The notes under the pieces are model-generated. The model was not told the origin of the DNA. It saw nothing but the letters and a program-made list of their open reading frames with translations, and searched no databases. Below are positions 51,602 to 61,242 of a DNA stretch of 64,000 bases, piece by piece. This DNA comes from Sulfurovaceae bacterium (GTDB lineage Bacteria; Campylobacterota; Campylobacteria; Campylobacterales; Sulfurovaceae). The stretch lies in assembly GCA_028715055.1 (NCBI GenBank), contig JAQTLE010000003.1, positions 186,001 through 250,000 of the forward strand, read 5' to 3'. Every line of letters begins with the position of its first letter. Within the stretch, counting starts at the first letter, position 1. The position numbers and the translations under genes were made by a program.

Positions 51602-53497
51602 ATGGAAAATTTAGTTTATATTGCCCTTTTTGCACCACTGGTTAGTTCGCTATTTGCCGGACTATTTGCCATGAGTCCAAGACAAATTTTTGTAGGTGTC
51701 GTTTCTTCATTTTTACTTTTTGTATCGTTTGTATCCTCTATCATATTAGGTTATCATATAGCTACAACCGGCGCAAGCGTACATGTAACCATGATGGATT
51801 GGATCAGCGTAGCTGATCTCTCAATTCCTTTCGGTTTTGTAGCAGATCAAGTAAGTGTTACCATGATGGTAGTTGTTAGCTTGGTTTCTACGGTCGTTCA
51901 TATTTATTCGATCGGTTATATGGATCATGACAAAAGCTTTAATCGCTTCTTTTCTTATCTCTCAGCATTCGTGTTCTCGATGTTGATACTTGTTATGAGT
52001 GATAATTTTGCGGGTCTTTTTATTGGTTGGGAAGGCGTTGGTGTTTGTTCGTGGTTGCTAATCGGATTTTGGTATCATAAACCTGATGTCAGCAGAGAAG
52101 AGAATCCATCCATCTCTCCATCTTGGGCAGCAAATGAAGCCTTCATCATGAACCGTATAGCCGATCTTGGTATGCTTGTTGGTCTATTTATTATATTTTG
52201 GAATACAGGAAGCTTGAAATATGATGTAGTATTTGCTCAAATTCCAAGTCTTGCACCTGCGATAGTTACTGCGGCAGCTATGGCACTATTTATAGGCGCT
52301 ATGGGTAAATCAGCTCAATTTCCGCTTCATACATGGCTAACTGACGCGATGGAAGGCCCTACACCTGTATCTGCTCTTATTCACGCAGCTACAATGGTTA
52401 CGGCTGGTGTATTCTTGGTAATTCGTGCTAATCCTATATTTGCTGTAACTCCGGACGTGAGTTATTTCATAGCATCACTTGGTACATTTGTAGCATTTTT
52501 TGCTGCATCTATGGCATTAGTGAATCGTGATTTGAAACGTATCATTGCATTCTCTACATTATCACAATTAGGCTATATGTTTGCAGCCGCCGGGCTTGGT
52601 GCTTATTGGATAGCACTTTTTCATTTAGCTGCACATGCATTTTTTAAAGCCTTGCTATTTTTGGGAGCAGGAAATGTTATGCATGCAACGCATGGAGAGC
52701 TTGATATTTTTAAAATGGGTGGACTCAAGAAGAAAATGAGATGGACATATATCTATATGGGCCTTGCTTCTTTGGCGCTTGCCGGTATTCCTCCATTGGC
52801 TGGATTCTTTTCAAAAGATGCAATTATTGAAACTGCATTTGACAAAGGTACATTAATTTTGTGGGCTATGCTTGTAATAACAGCAGGTATGACAGCATTT
52901 TATAGTTTCAGACAAGTATTTTTGACATTTTCTGGTGACGAGAGATACAAAGAGTTTGGTATCCATCCTCATGAAATGTACAAGTTTGTACTTATTGCAA
53001 TGTCTCCGTTGGCAATTTTAGCTGTTATTGCCGGATTCTTTAAAGATTGGTTTAATGCATTTATTATTAACTTATTGCCAAATTATGAGATGGGCGAACA
53101 CACTCATCATTTAGCACTTATTCTGGGCGCTATTGTTTTATTTGTTGCAGTATCAGGTATTGTAATTGCATATATCAAATATGCCAAAGGCCTAAAAAGA
53201 AGCGAAAAAACAGAAAATAGTTTTGTTTATAAACTTCTTGCAAACCAATACTACATACCTCAAATTTATAGCGCTTTGATAAGCAAACCGTATTTTGAGA
53301 TTTCTAAACTTATGTGGACAAAAGTGGATATGCGAATAGTAGATGCAACAGTAGACGGCATTGCAAAATTTATATACAAAAGCGGGGATGGTTCGCGTAA
53401 GATGCAAACAGGAAATCTATCAAATTATCTAAGTTGGATGGTTGGTGGAGCTTTGGTATTGTTGTTTGTAGCTATCGCAACATCTGTGATAGGGTAA
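51602..53497 (+). CDS. nuoL: Complex I subunit NuoL
   Basis: A 631-residue antiporter-like subunit with about 14 helices and a long C-terminal amphipathic helix. The core has LFIGWEGVGVCSWLLIGFWY, PLHTWLTDAMEGPTPVSALI with HAATMVTAGVFLV, and LKRIIAFSTLSQLGYMF. It pumps protons at the far end of the membrane arm. Confidence 0.97.
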   Translation: MENLVYIALFAPLVSSLFAGLFAMSPRQIFVGVVSSFLLFVSFVSSIILGYHIATTGASVHVTMMDWISVADLSIPFGFVADQVSVTMMVVVSLVSTVVHIYSIGYMDHDKSFNRFFSYLSAFVFSMLILVMSDNFAGLFIGWEGVGVCSWLLIGFWYHKPDVSREENPSISPSWAANEAFIMNRIADLGMLVGLFIIFWNTGSLKYDVVFAQIPSLAPAIVTAAAMALFIGAMGKSAQFPLHTWLTDAMEGPTPVSALIHAATMVTAGVFLVIRANPIFAVTPDVSYFIASLGTFVAFFAASMALVNRDLKRIIAFSTLSQLGYMFAAAGLGAYWIALFHLAAHAFFKALLFLGAGNVMHATHGELDIFKMGGLKKKMRWTYIYMGLASLALAGIPPLAGFFSKDAIIETAFDKGTLILWAMLVITAGMTAFYSFRQVFLTFSGDERYKEFGIHPHEMYKFVLIAMSPLAILAVIAGFFKDWFNAFIINLLPNYEMGEHTHHLALILGAIVLFVAVSGIVIAYIKYAKGLKRSEKTENSFVYKLLANQYYIPQIYSALISKPYFEISKLMWTKVDMRIVDATVDGIAKFIYKSGDGSRKMQTGNLSNYLSWMVGGALVLLFVAIATSVIG

Positions 53498-53506
53498 GGA
53501 GAAATA

Positions 53507-55033
53507 ATGAGTTATATTTTAAGTATATTGATATTTTTTCCAGCTATTGCTGGAATATTAGGATTTATTGTAGATAAAGGCAGTGCTAGAGTTTATGGTA
53601 TCAGCATTGCTGCAATTGAATTTGTCCTGTCTTTGTGGTTATGGATGAATTTTGATACCAGTAGCGCATCCATACAATTTATAGAGTTTTTCCCTATCGT
53701 AAAAGATTTTGGTATTAATTATTATGTAGGCGTAGACGGTATTAGCTTGTTTTTGGTGGTTATGACTACATTTATGACACTTATCGGTATGGCTAGTATG
53801 ACTATTAAAACCGAGATAAAAAACATGGTTGTTACTCTTTTATTCCTCGAGATGACTATGGTCGGTGTTTTTCTTGCTCTTGATGCTATTATATTTTATT
53901 TATTCTGGGAGCTTTCACTAGTACCTATGCTTTATATAATCGGTGCATGGGGTGGTCCACTTAGAGTTTATGCATCAATTAAGTTTTTCTTGTATACATT
54001 CTCAGGTTCGCTTATCATGCTCGTGGGCATGCTTTTTGTAGCATATAGTTTTTATAGTATTACAGGCGTATGGAGTTTCTCTCTTACAGATTGGTATGCA
54101 CTTAAATTCGATTTGAATTATCAATTTTGGTTATTTTTAGCGTTTTTTATCGGTTTTGCCATCAAAGTACCTATGTTTCCATTCCATACATGGTTGCCAT
54201 ATGCACATGGTCAAGCTCCAACGATAGGTTCAGTTATTCTAGCAGCAGTATTGCTCAAAATGGGAACGTACGGATTTGTTAGATTTTCGCTTCCTATGTT
54301 CCCGGATGCCTCTGTAATGATGATCTTACCTATAGCGATTATCTCTATTATTATGATCATTTATACTGCTATGGTTGCATATGCTCAAGAAGATATGAAA
54401 CAAGTGATCGCTTATTCTTCAGTATCGCACATGGGTATAATTATGATAGGTATTTTTGCAATGAACTCACAAGGTATCAGTGGTTCAATATTTCAAATGC
54501 TTTCACACGGTATAGTTTCCGGAGCTCTGTTCATGCTTGTTGGCGTCATATATGATAGAACACATACTAAGATAATGAGTAATTTTGGCGGATTGGCTTC
54601 AATTATGCCTAAGTATGCTTTGGTATTTGGTGTAATGCTAATGGCATCAGTTGGATTGCCTTTAACAATAGGATTTGTAGGTGAATTTTTAGTTTTAATC
54701 GGATTTTATAAAGTATCTCCGATCTTGACTGTGTTTGCAGGAACTTCTATTATTGTAGGCGCAGTTTACATGCTTTCTGTTTACAAAAAAAGCTTCTTTG
54801 GTGAAGTTACAAATGAAGAAAATAAAAAATTAAAAGATTTAAATTCAAAAGAGCTTTGGGCTTTTATACCGTTGGTTGCAGTAGTAATTTGGCTTGGTAT
54901 TTATCCAAAACCTGTGTTAACTCCGATTGACAATAGTGTTCAAGCGATGTTAACATTTATGAAACAAAAGGCGATCACGTCTGAAGCAAAAAATATGATT
55001 GTAGCGACACAAACCGCTAAGGAGGCACAATAA
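53507..55033 (+). CDS. nuoM: Complex I subunit NuoM
   Basis: A 508-residue antiporter-like subunit. Signatures are FYLFWELSLVPMLYIIGAWG, VPMFPFHTWLPYAHGQAPTI and DMKQVIAYSSVSHMGIIMIG. The key lysine and glutamate positions of the proton path are present. It shares one base with the nuoN start. Confidence 0.97.
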   Translation: MSYILSILIFFPAIAGILGFIVDKGSARVYGISIAAIEFVLSLWLWMNFDTSSASIQFIEFFPIVKDFGINYYVGVDGISLFLVVMTTFMTLIGMASMTIKTEIKNMVVTLLFLEMTMVGVFLALDAIIFYLFWELSLVPMLYIIGAWGGPLRVYASIKFFLYTFSGSLIMLVGMLFVAYSFYSITGVWSFSLTDWYALKFDLNYQFWLFLAFFIGFAIKVPMFPFHTWLPYAHGQAPTIGSVILAAVLLKMGTYGFVRFSLPMFPDASVMMILPIAIISIIMIIYTAMVAYAQEDMKQVIAYSSVSHMGIIMIGIFAMNSQGISGSIFQMLSHGIVSGALFMLVGVIYDRTHTKIMSNFGGLASIMPKYALVFGVMLMASVGLPLTIGFVGEFLVLIGFYKVSPILTVFAGTSIIVGAVYMLSVYKKSFFGEVTNEENKKLKDLNSKELWAFIPLVAVVIWLGIYPKPVLTPIDNSVQAMLTFMKQKAITSEAKNMIVATQTAKEAQ

Positions 55034-56520
55034 TGGTTACGCCAATACAAGTTTCAGTGCAGGAGTTAAATCTTCCTCTCTTGGCACCTATGTTAATTGC
55101 AATTGCTGGCGGATTGGGGATGCTTGTGATTGATTTATTTAAATCAAATCTTCATAAATCACTTTTTGTAATGCTAAGTATGATTATTTTATTGGCAGAT
55201 ATGATGGCGGTAGTTGGACTTACACCAAATCGTGGTTTTTTTGATCTGATATTAGTTGATGGCGTATCTATAGTGTCTCAGCTGTTGATCATTGTAGCTT
55301 CTATGCTTTTCATTCCTTTAGCGTTGACATCTAAGAGATTTCATGAGTTTTCGTATCCAGAATTTTTTGCGTTATTTATGTTTATGATCGCCGGGTTCCA
55401 ATTCATGGTATCTACAGATAATCTAATATTGATTTTAGTAGGCATTGAAACTGCATCGTTGGCTCTTTATACACTTATAGCGATGCATAATAGAAGTAAT
55501 TCTTTTGAGGCAGCTATCAAGTATTTTACAATGGGAGCGCTTGCTGCTGGTTTTTATTCAATGGGTTCTGCTGTGATCTATGCTACAACCGGCAGCATAG
55601 AACTTTGGCAAATTAAAGAAGCTTTGAGTATCAGTTCAAGCGAGACAAGTACTATTATTGCTATTGCAGGCGGAGCGGTCTTGCTTTTGGTTGCTTTTGC
55701 GTTTAAATTGTCTTTGTTCCCATTCCATACATGGGCACCGGATGTATATGAAGGAGCAAGTGCCCCATTAGCAGGATATATGTCAATAGTACCGAAAATC
55801 GCAGCATTCGCAGTCGCACTTAGAATTTTTAGTATTTATGTGAATTTGGGTATTGAATCCGTTCATACAATTATCTTAGTATTGGCAGTACTTACTATGA
55901 CGTTAGCCAATATTATGGCATTGGTTCAAGAAGATGTAAAAAGAATGCTTGCTTATTCATCTATTTCTCATGCTGGTTTTGTAATGGCAGCATTGGCGCT
56001 CGGAACTACCAAGGGTAATACAGGGATATTCATCTATTATTCTTTATTTATGTTTACAAATCTAGGCGCATTTACTATGCTGTGGATTTCTCGGCATAAA
56101 AAACGTAAATTCTCTGATCGCTTTGACCATCCATATGAGAAATTTGCAGGGCTTATAAAAATAATGCCTCTAGGAGCCGTAGTGATGGGTCTATTTATGC
56201 TTTCTTTGGCTGGCGTACCACCATTTTCGATTTTTTGGGGGAAATTATACATCATGAGCGCAGCAGTTGATGCAGGATATGTCAAGCTCGCTATTATTAT
56301 GGGACTTAATAGCGCCATTGCTGCTTACTATTATCTTAAACTTATTGTATATATGTTTCTTAAAGATCCGGTTTTCAATACCGATACAATATATTACAAT
56401 ATTTCTAAGCCACTTATGGTAATCATAGGTATCGCTGTAGTAGCGACTATAACATCTGTATTTTTCTTTGATGTGTTACTTTCGTATATTTATGGCATGA
56501 TAAGCGCTAGCGGATTTTAA
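55033..56520 (+). CDS. nuoN: Complex I subunit NuoN
   Basis: A 495-residue antiporter-like subunit with about 14 helices. Signatures are LILVGIETASLALYTLIA, SLFPFHTWAPDVYEGASAP and DVKRMLAYSSISHAGFVMAA. It is the last gene of the operon; a repeat follows and miaA converges on it. Confidence 0.97.
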   Translation: MVTPIQVSVQELNLPLLAPMLIAIAGGLGMLVIDLFKSNLHKSLFVMLSMIILLADMMAVVGLTPNRGFFDLILVDGVSIVSQLLIIVASMLFIPLALTSKRFHEFSYPEFFALFMFMIAGFQFMVSTDNLILILVGIETASLALYTLIAMHNRSNSFEAAIKYFTMGALAAGFYSMGSAVIYATTGSIELWQIKEALSISSSETSTIIAIAGGAVLLLVAFAFKLSLFPFHTWAPDVYEGASAPLAGYMSIVPKIAAFAVALRIFSIYVNLGIESVHTIILVLAVLTMTLANIMALVQEDVKRMLAYSSISHAGFVMAALALGTTKGNTGIFIYYSLFMFTNLGAFTMLWISRHKKRKFSDRFDHPYEKFAGLIKIMPLGAVVMGLFMLSLAGVPPFSIFWGKLYIMSAAVDAGYVKLAIIMGLNSAIAAYYYLKLIVYMFLKDPVFNTDTIYYNISKPLMVIIGIAVVATITSVFFFDVLLSYIYGMISASGF

Positions 56521-56532
56521 AATAAATTCTGT

Positions 56533-56598
56533 TGTCATTGCGAGCATAGCGTGGCAGTCCATCTTTTTATGGATCGCTTCACCTTATTTGCAATGATA
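56533..56598. repeat. TCATTGCGAG-type dispersed palindromic repeat
   Basis: TCATTGC at 56535-56541 and GCAATGA at 56590-56596 form the outer arms, and TCCAT (56558-56562) with ATGGA (56569-56573) the inner ones. The wording TCATTGCGAG..GTGGCAGTCCA..TGGATCGCTTCACC matches a widely scattered intergenic repeat of many bacteria. It fills the 91-bp gap between the converging nuoN and miaA genes. Confidence 0.7.
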
Positions 56599-56611
56599 GC
56601 AACTAATAAAA

Positions 56612-57523
56612 TTAAAAACTATCCATAATCTCTTTATATATCTCTTTTATCCCCAACAACTTTTTATCTACAAACTGTGAGCGATTAAATGTAGTTTGTC
56701 TTTTTGCTAATTGAGCAGTATGAGTAGATATCTGCGTCATTAATTCATCTTTTGTTAATTTGCCATCTAAAAATTCCAGTGTTTCTTTGATACCGATAGA
56801 TTTCATAGGATTTGGACTTCGTGTATATTTGGCTTCCAACATTTCTACCTCTTTGATAAGCCCGTCATTTATCATATTAATAGTTCTTTGTGCAATCCGT
56901 TCCCTTAGTATTTGTCTGTCGATTTGTATCTCATAGATAGGCAATGGAGCAGTAATGATAGAAATAGGAGGATTGGTTCTAAAATATTTGCTTGGCGGTG
57001 TTAAAGTTTGCAGATATAGCATCAAAGCTTTTTCTATTCTATATCTATCATTTGATTTGATTTTTGACATGTAGACAGGATCAATAGAATTTAAATATTC
57101 ATATGCTTGTGACAGATCATTAAGAAAATTTGTCGTTTCAAGCTTGACATTATCACTAATATTCGGCATACTGCTTATGCCGACAAGCAACATTTTTAGA
57201 TAAAAGCTACTTCCTCCGACTATAATAAGAGGCATTTGTTTTGAAAGTGCTTCACTATAGACTTTTTTGTAAAGTTCTATAAATAGTGTTACATCAAAAG
57301 GTTCGTTTGGTTTTAGTATGTCTATACCAAAATGTTCAATTCCGTCTCTTTCAAGCATAGTCGGTTTTGCAGATGCTATATCTATTCCTTTGTATATAGA
57401 AAGAGAATCAAGGGAAAGTATAACACCGTTTACCCCTTTGGCAATTTGCACGGCAAGTGCACTTTTTCCTGATGCGGTTGGACCTATTATAGCTATTTGG
57501 GATGGAATATTTTTCATAGGCAT
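56612..57523 (-). CDS. miaA: tRNA dimethylallyltransferase
   Basis: A 303-residue enzyme that adds the isopentenyl group to A37 of tRNAs reading U-starting codons. The P-loop is GPTASGKSALAVQIA; LSLDSLSIYKGIDIASAK and GIDILKPNEPFDV are signatures, as is LPLIIVGGSSFYLKMLL-type text (MPLIIVGGSSFYLK). It supplies the substrate of MiaB (18724). The start at 57523 or two codons later cannot be settled; no clear ribosome-binding site is seen. Confidence 0.94.
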   Translation of the reverse strand: MPMKNIPSQIAIIGPTASGKSALAVQIAKGVNGVILSLDSLSIYKGIDIASAKPTMLERDGIEHFGIDILKPNEPFDVTLFIELYKKVYSEALSKQMPLIIVGGSSFYLKMLLVGISSMPNISDNVKLETTNFLNDLSQAYEYLNSIDPVYMSKIKSNDRYRIEKALMLYLQTLTPPSKYFRTNPPISIITAPLPIYEIQIDRQILRERIAQRTINMINDGLIKEVEMLEAKYTRSPNPMKSIGIKETLEFLDGKLTKDELMTQISTHTAQLAKRQTTFNRSQFVDKKLLGIKEIYKEIMDSF

Positions 57524-57539
57524 AATGATATCATAAAAA

Positions 57540-57573
57540 TTGTAACCACCTTGTAATACTTTTAATATATATT
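57540..57573 (+). promoter_or_regulatory. Candidate PHO-box repeat and promoter of the porin gene
   Basis: TTGTAAC at 57540 and TTGTAAT at 57551 are direct repeats exactly 11 bp apart. A possible -10 box TATATT lies at 57568-57573. Similar 11-bp repeats precede the pit and pstC genes. Confidence 0.5.
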
Positions 57574-57607
57574 TTCACATCTTTAAAAAAACGACAGGGA
57601 GAAAAAG

Positions 57608-58738
57608 ATGAAAAAAATCGTATTGTCAGCTGTAGCAATAGCAACAATGGCATCATTTGGCAGTGCTTCTGAGCTAAGTGATCTCAAAGCACAAATGAAA
57701 GTTATGGCAGATAAGATAGCTGAGCTTGAAGCAAAACAAGAAAAACAAGCACAAGGTTCACAAGCCAAATCAGCGGGTACTGAAATTAAATCAAAAGTAC
57801 CTGTAATAGAAATAGGCGGTAAAGATTATCTCGGTTTTGTTAGTAAAGATCCAGATAGCGGAGACAGAACAAATAAATTTGAAACCAGAAGAAACTATAT
57901 AGATCTAAAAGGATTTTTTGCAGAAAATCCAAAAGACTATGTGAGAGCAACACTTGACGTATATCAAACAAGTGGCGGTAGCTGGGATACAAAATTAAAA
58001 TATGCTTATCTATATCTAGACAATATTTTGCCAAATACCGGTGTGGAACTTGGTATGGTTCACAGACCTTGGATAGATTATGAAGAAAATAATGCTTGGC
58101 TATATCGCTCTGTATCAAAAGTTCTTGTTGAAGATTCGGTACATGGATCAGACTTTGTAAGTTCAGCAGATCTTGGTGCAAATTTCAAAACAAAAACTCC
58201 ATACTTCTCAAGTGAAATCGGACTGTTTAACGGCGCAGGATATGACAAAGTTGAAAACGGTGCCGGCTTAAGTGAAGAGTGGAGACTTACAGGACATCTA
58301 TTAGGTACCGGAGAAGCAAAAGTTACTAAAGATCTCCAGTATGCTAACGTATCATTCTTCGGTCAAAGAAGCCAAGATGATTTTATTAGAGGTGGAATAG
58401 ACGGAGATTTCAATTGGTATGGCATACATGCAGTTTATAACCAACCAGAGTTTTTGATAGCCGGACAATATGTAAATTCAACAGATGGTGCAATAGCATA
58501 TAAAGGCAGAGGATATGAATTTAACGGCGAGTATAGATTTCTACCTGATTGGAGTTTGATTGGAATGTATACAAATCAAAAATTAGATAGTGGTGATAAG
58601 AAAACAGGAAAATTGATCGGTGTAGCTTACGATCTGAATAAAAACGTCAAACTTATAGGGAATTACCTAAAAGAAACAAATCCTGATGCAACTAAAGCAG
58701 GCGATTCTATAATGGCAACTGCTGAGGTCAACTGGTAA
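57608..58738 (+). CDS. Porin with N-terminal coiled coil
   Basis: A 376-residue outer-membrane protein. Signal peptide (VLSAVAIATMASFGSAS), then a coiled coil (LSDLKAQMKVMADKIAELEA), a flexible linker, and a barrel from about residue 65 ending in ATAEVNW with terminal aromatic W. The layout (coil, linker, then IEIGGKDYLGFV and RRNYIDLKGFF strands) fits OprP-like or short porins. The position beside pit and pst suggests phosphate uptake. GGGAG precedes the ATG. Confidence 0.8.
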   Translation: MKKIVLSAVAIATMASFGSASELSDLKAQMKVMADKIAELEAKQEKQAQGSQAKSAGTEIKSKVPVIEIGGKDYLGFVSKDPDSGDRTNKFETRRNYIDLKGFFAENPKDYVRATLDVYQTSGGSWDTKLKYAYLYLDNILPNTGVELGMVHRPWIDYEENNAWLYRSVSKVLVEDSVHGSDFVSSADLGANFKTKTPYFSSEIGLFNGAGYDKVENGAGLSEEWRLTGHLLGTGEAKVTKDLQYANVSFFGQRSQDDFIRGGIDGDFNWYGIHAVYNQPEFLIAGQYVNSTDGAIAYKGRGYEFNGEYRFLPDWSLIGMYTNQKLDSGDKKTGKLIGVAYDLNKNVKLIGNYLKETNPDATKAGDSIMATAEVNW

Positions 58739-58771
58739 TAAATCAAAAATATACTCCTATTCGTTTTTCTC

Positions 58772-58797
58772 TTAGACACCCCTTTTTGAGTGTCTAA
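58772..58797 (+). terminator. Hairpin after the porin gene
   Basis: TTAGACAC at 58772-58779 and GTGTCTAA at 58790-58797 form an 8-bp stem with a 10-base loop. It lies 33 bp after the stop. Only a short A/T flank follows, so it is a weak terminator candidate. Confidence 0.5.
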
Positions 58798-58813
58798 AGA
58801 AGTTAATCCTCAT

Positions 58814-58860
58814 TTTGGCAACATTTTGGTAACATTTAAGTAATAGTTTTTTTATATACT
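58814..58860 (+). promoter_or_regulatory. Candidate PHO-box repeats and promoter of pit
   Basis: TTTGGCAACAT at 58814 and TTTGGTAACAT at 58825 are 11-bp direct repeats differing at one base, followed by a looser third unit TTAAGTAATAG at 58836. The -10 box TATACT is at 58855-58860, 8 bp after the third unit. Confidence 0.55.
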
Positions 58861-58885
58861 GTTAGTTATCAATTTTGGAGGTCAT

Positions 58886-58945
58886 ATGTTTTTTCGTGAC
58901 AATATATTTTTTGGTGGCATTTTCGCCATTGTAAGAGTAGGATAA
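58886..58945 (+). CDS. 19-residue leader peptide upstream of pit
   Basis: An ORF of 19 codons, MFFRDNIFFGGIFAIVRVG, with GGAGG 4 bp before the ATG. It lies between the pit promoter and pit, ends 4 bp before the pit ATG, and overlaps the AGGA site of pit. Such a layout suggests translational coupling or a leader-controlled switch. The peptide has a hydrophobic middle and could also be a small membrane peptide. Confidence 0.5.
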   Translation: MFFRDNIFFGGIFAIVRVG

Positions 58946-58949
58946 CTGC

Positions 58950-60437
58950 ATGTCTGTAATTTGGGAAGCGCTGAATAATGTTAACACTATCACTATCGCC
59001 TTATTGCTTTTATCATTAGGTATTGCTCTATTTTTTGAAATGATCAATGGTTTTCATGATACTGCGAATGCTGTGGCAATGATAATTTATACAAATTCCA
59101 TGGAGGCAAAATATTCTGTCATCATGTCTGGTATAATGAACTTTTTAGGTGTTATTCTAGGCGGTATTGGCGTTGCTTATGCCATAGTTCATTTATTGCC
59201 ATTGGATATTATAGTCGCAACCAACCAAAAAGCTACGCTAGTTATGATCTATTCTCTGTTGATCTCCGCAGTTATATGGAATTTTGGAACATGGTATTTC
59301 GGTTTACCGGTTTCCAGTTCACATTCACTTATAGGATCTCTTATCGGAGTTAGCAGTGTATTTGGTGTTATGCACGGTTTTGATTTTTCACAAAGTGTGA
59401 ATTGGAAAGCTTTATATGGCGTATTAACGGCATTGGCTCTTTCTCCGCTTTTGGGATTTGGTTTTGCATTTTTACTTATGAAGGTAACAAAAAAATTTAT
59501 TAATAATCCAAAGTTTTATAAAACACCGGATTGTGAAGTGAAAAGAAAACGTCCTAATTTCTGGATGCGTATGGGGATAATCGCCACAGGTGCCGGGGTA
59601 AGTTTCGCGCACGGTTCGAATGATGGGCAAAAAGGGATCGGTATTATCATGATCATCCTTATCGGGATATTGCCGGCATATTACGCGATTGATATGAATT
59701 CACAACAATATACAATAAAGCAAACAAGGGATAGTGCCGAAAATTTAGCAAAGTTTTATTCCGACAATAACCAAACCCTTAACAAACTGGTAAGCGAAAA
59801 ACGTCTCACTAGTGCACTTAAAACAAAAAATACGATTTCAGAATGCAATGTAAATCAAGTTTATGAAACAACATCTTTGATTGCTACTAAGCTCAATGGT
59901 ATTAAATCGTATTCGGAACTTTCACCACAAGATCGTTGGAGTGTTCATACAGCTATTTTATGTTCGGATAACTTTTTTGCTCAAGTAGAAAAAAGATATT
60001 TGATAAAAGACAAGGATAAATCTGATTATATATCTACTCAACGAAAAATTTTGGTTTCAGCAACTGAATACGTCCCAAGTTGGGTAATTTTAGCAGTTGC
60101 ATTTGCACTCAGTATCGGAACCATGATAGGTTATAGAAGAGTTGTTCATACAATCGGTGAAAAAATCGGATGTCAACCTATTAGTTATATGCAAGGCACA
60201 ATTGCCCAAGCAATGGCAATGATGACTATTTTATTAGCAAACTTTTTTCATGCTCCTGTAAGTACTACGCATATCGTATCCAGTTCCGTTGCCGGATCAA
60301 TGGTTGCAGACGAAGGTAAAGTGCAAAAAAGTACCGTGCAGACTATTCTACTTTCATGGATTTTCACCTTGCCAGTAACTGCACTGCTTGGCGCAGCGAT
60401 TTATTATGGGCTTAATTTTATTTTTATAGCGAAATAA
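58950..60437 (+). CDS. PiT-family inorganic phosphate transporter
   Basis: A 495-residue inner-membrane symporter. The two PiT repeats are NGFHDTANAVAMIIYT (residues 32-47) and SFAHGSNDGQKGIGIIMI in the second half. A large hydrophilic loop (about 245-365) separates the halves and holds several cysteines (SECNVNQ, ILCSDN). It imports phosphate, probably with protons or a metal-phosphate complex. It is 4 bp after the leader peptide, with AGGA 7 bp before the ATG. Confidence 0.94.
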   Translation: MSVIWEALNNVNTITIALLLLSLGIALFFEMINGFHDTANAVAMIIYTNSMEAKYSVIMSGIMNFLGVILGGIGVAYAIVHLLPLDIIVATNQKATLVMIYSLLISAVIWNFGTWYFGLPVSSSHSLIGSLIGVSSVFGVMHGFDFSQSVNWKALYGVLTALALSPLLGFGFAFLLMKVTKKFINNPKFYKTPDCEVKRKRPNFWMRMGIIATGAGVSFAHGSNDGQKGIGIIMIILIGILPAYYAIDMNSQQYTIKQTRDSAENLAKFYSDNNQTLNKLVSEKRLTSALKTKNTISECNVNQVYETTSLIATKLNGIKSYSELSPQDRWSVHTAILCSDNFFAQVEKRYLIKDKDKSDYISTQRKILVSATEYVPSWVILAVAFALSIGTMIGYRRVVHTIGEKIGCQPISYMQGTIAQAMAMMTILLANFFHAPVSTTHIVSSSVAGSMVADEGKVQKSTVQTILLSWIFTLPVTALLGAAIYYGLNFIFIAK

Positions 60438-60476
60438 ATTATATTAGTATTTTAGATTTTTATTATAATAAATACC

Positions 60477-60500
60477 GTATTTGGCTACAAAGCCAAATAC
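60477..60500. terminator. Hairpin between converging pit and phoU
   Basis: GTATTTGGCT at 60477-60486 pairs perfectly with AGCCAAATAC at 60491-60500 around ACAA. It lies between the stops of pit (60437) and phoU (60544) and may serve both strands; neither side has a long T-run. Confidence 0.55.
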
Positions 60501-60543
60501 CATTTTCACTTAAGCGCAAAAATTATAAATAATCATAGAATGA

Positions 60544-61206
60544 TTATAACCTACCGCCAATTCTTGCAAATATCAATCTTGAGGCTATATCTTGAAGCCT
60601 ATCTATGATCTTTGTATTTTTTCTTATATATTTTAGCAAATTTATATACTCATCACTAATTTCATGAACTTTGTTCATATTTTGCAATACATCTTTTTCT
60701 ATCATTGAATAGATATCATCCGTTTTGCTAAACTCAATATCTATATTACTTTCCAGTTCTTTAAGTTTATCTTTGTCTGTTATTTCATATATCATTTCTA
60801 TTGTATACTTTAGAGCTTGAATGGTACAACGATTTATTGCTAATGATTCTTTGATAATTTGTTTAAGCTGAGGATCTGCATCCGGGTTGCAAATTCTCAT
60901 ATTTTTTATATAATTTTTTTCATTTATGACAATTCTTTGCAAGGATGGTGTAATCTTCAGAAATGCCACCATTTCTCTGAGGTCTTTTGCCTCTGGAGCA
61001 TATCTCACAAGTGTCGTGAGTACCAGATTGTCTATATCATCAAGTTCTTGGTTGATTCGTTTGTGCGGAATATTTACCTGGTCAAAACTCTTTTCATCAC
61101 AAATTTCCAAAGCCTGAAGCGCAAGTTTTTGTGAAATTGTCAGATCATTCAAAATGCCTGCGGTCTTTTCTCTGATCTCTATAATTTTTTCATCTATTTT
61201 TAACAT
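60544..61206 (-). CDS. phoU: Phosphate signalling regulator PhoU
   Basis: A 220-residue all-helical protein of two PhoU repeats. HKRINQELDDIDNLVLTTLV and PEAKDLREMVAFLKITPSLQRI are the first-repeat signatures; ELESNIDIEFSKTDDIYSMI and RLQDIASRLIFARIGGR belong to the second. It dampens Pst transport and phosphate signalling. It is the last gene of the pst operon, 36 bp after pstB. Confidence 0.9.
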   Translation of the reverse strand: MLKIDEKIIEIREKTAGILNDLTISQKLALQALEICDEKSFDQVNIPHKRINQELDDIDNLVLTTLVRYAPEAKDLREMVAFLKITPSLQRIVINEKNYIKNMRICNPDADPQLKQIIKESLAINRCTIQALKYTIEMIYEITDKDKLKELESNIDIEFSKTDDIYSMIEKDVLQNMNKVHEISDEYINLLKYIRKNTKIIDRLQDIASRLIFARIGGRL

Positions 61207-61242
61207 ACTTTCTCCTGTTATATATTTATTTTTAACACAAAA

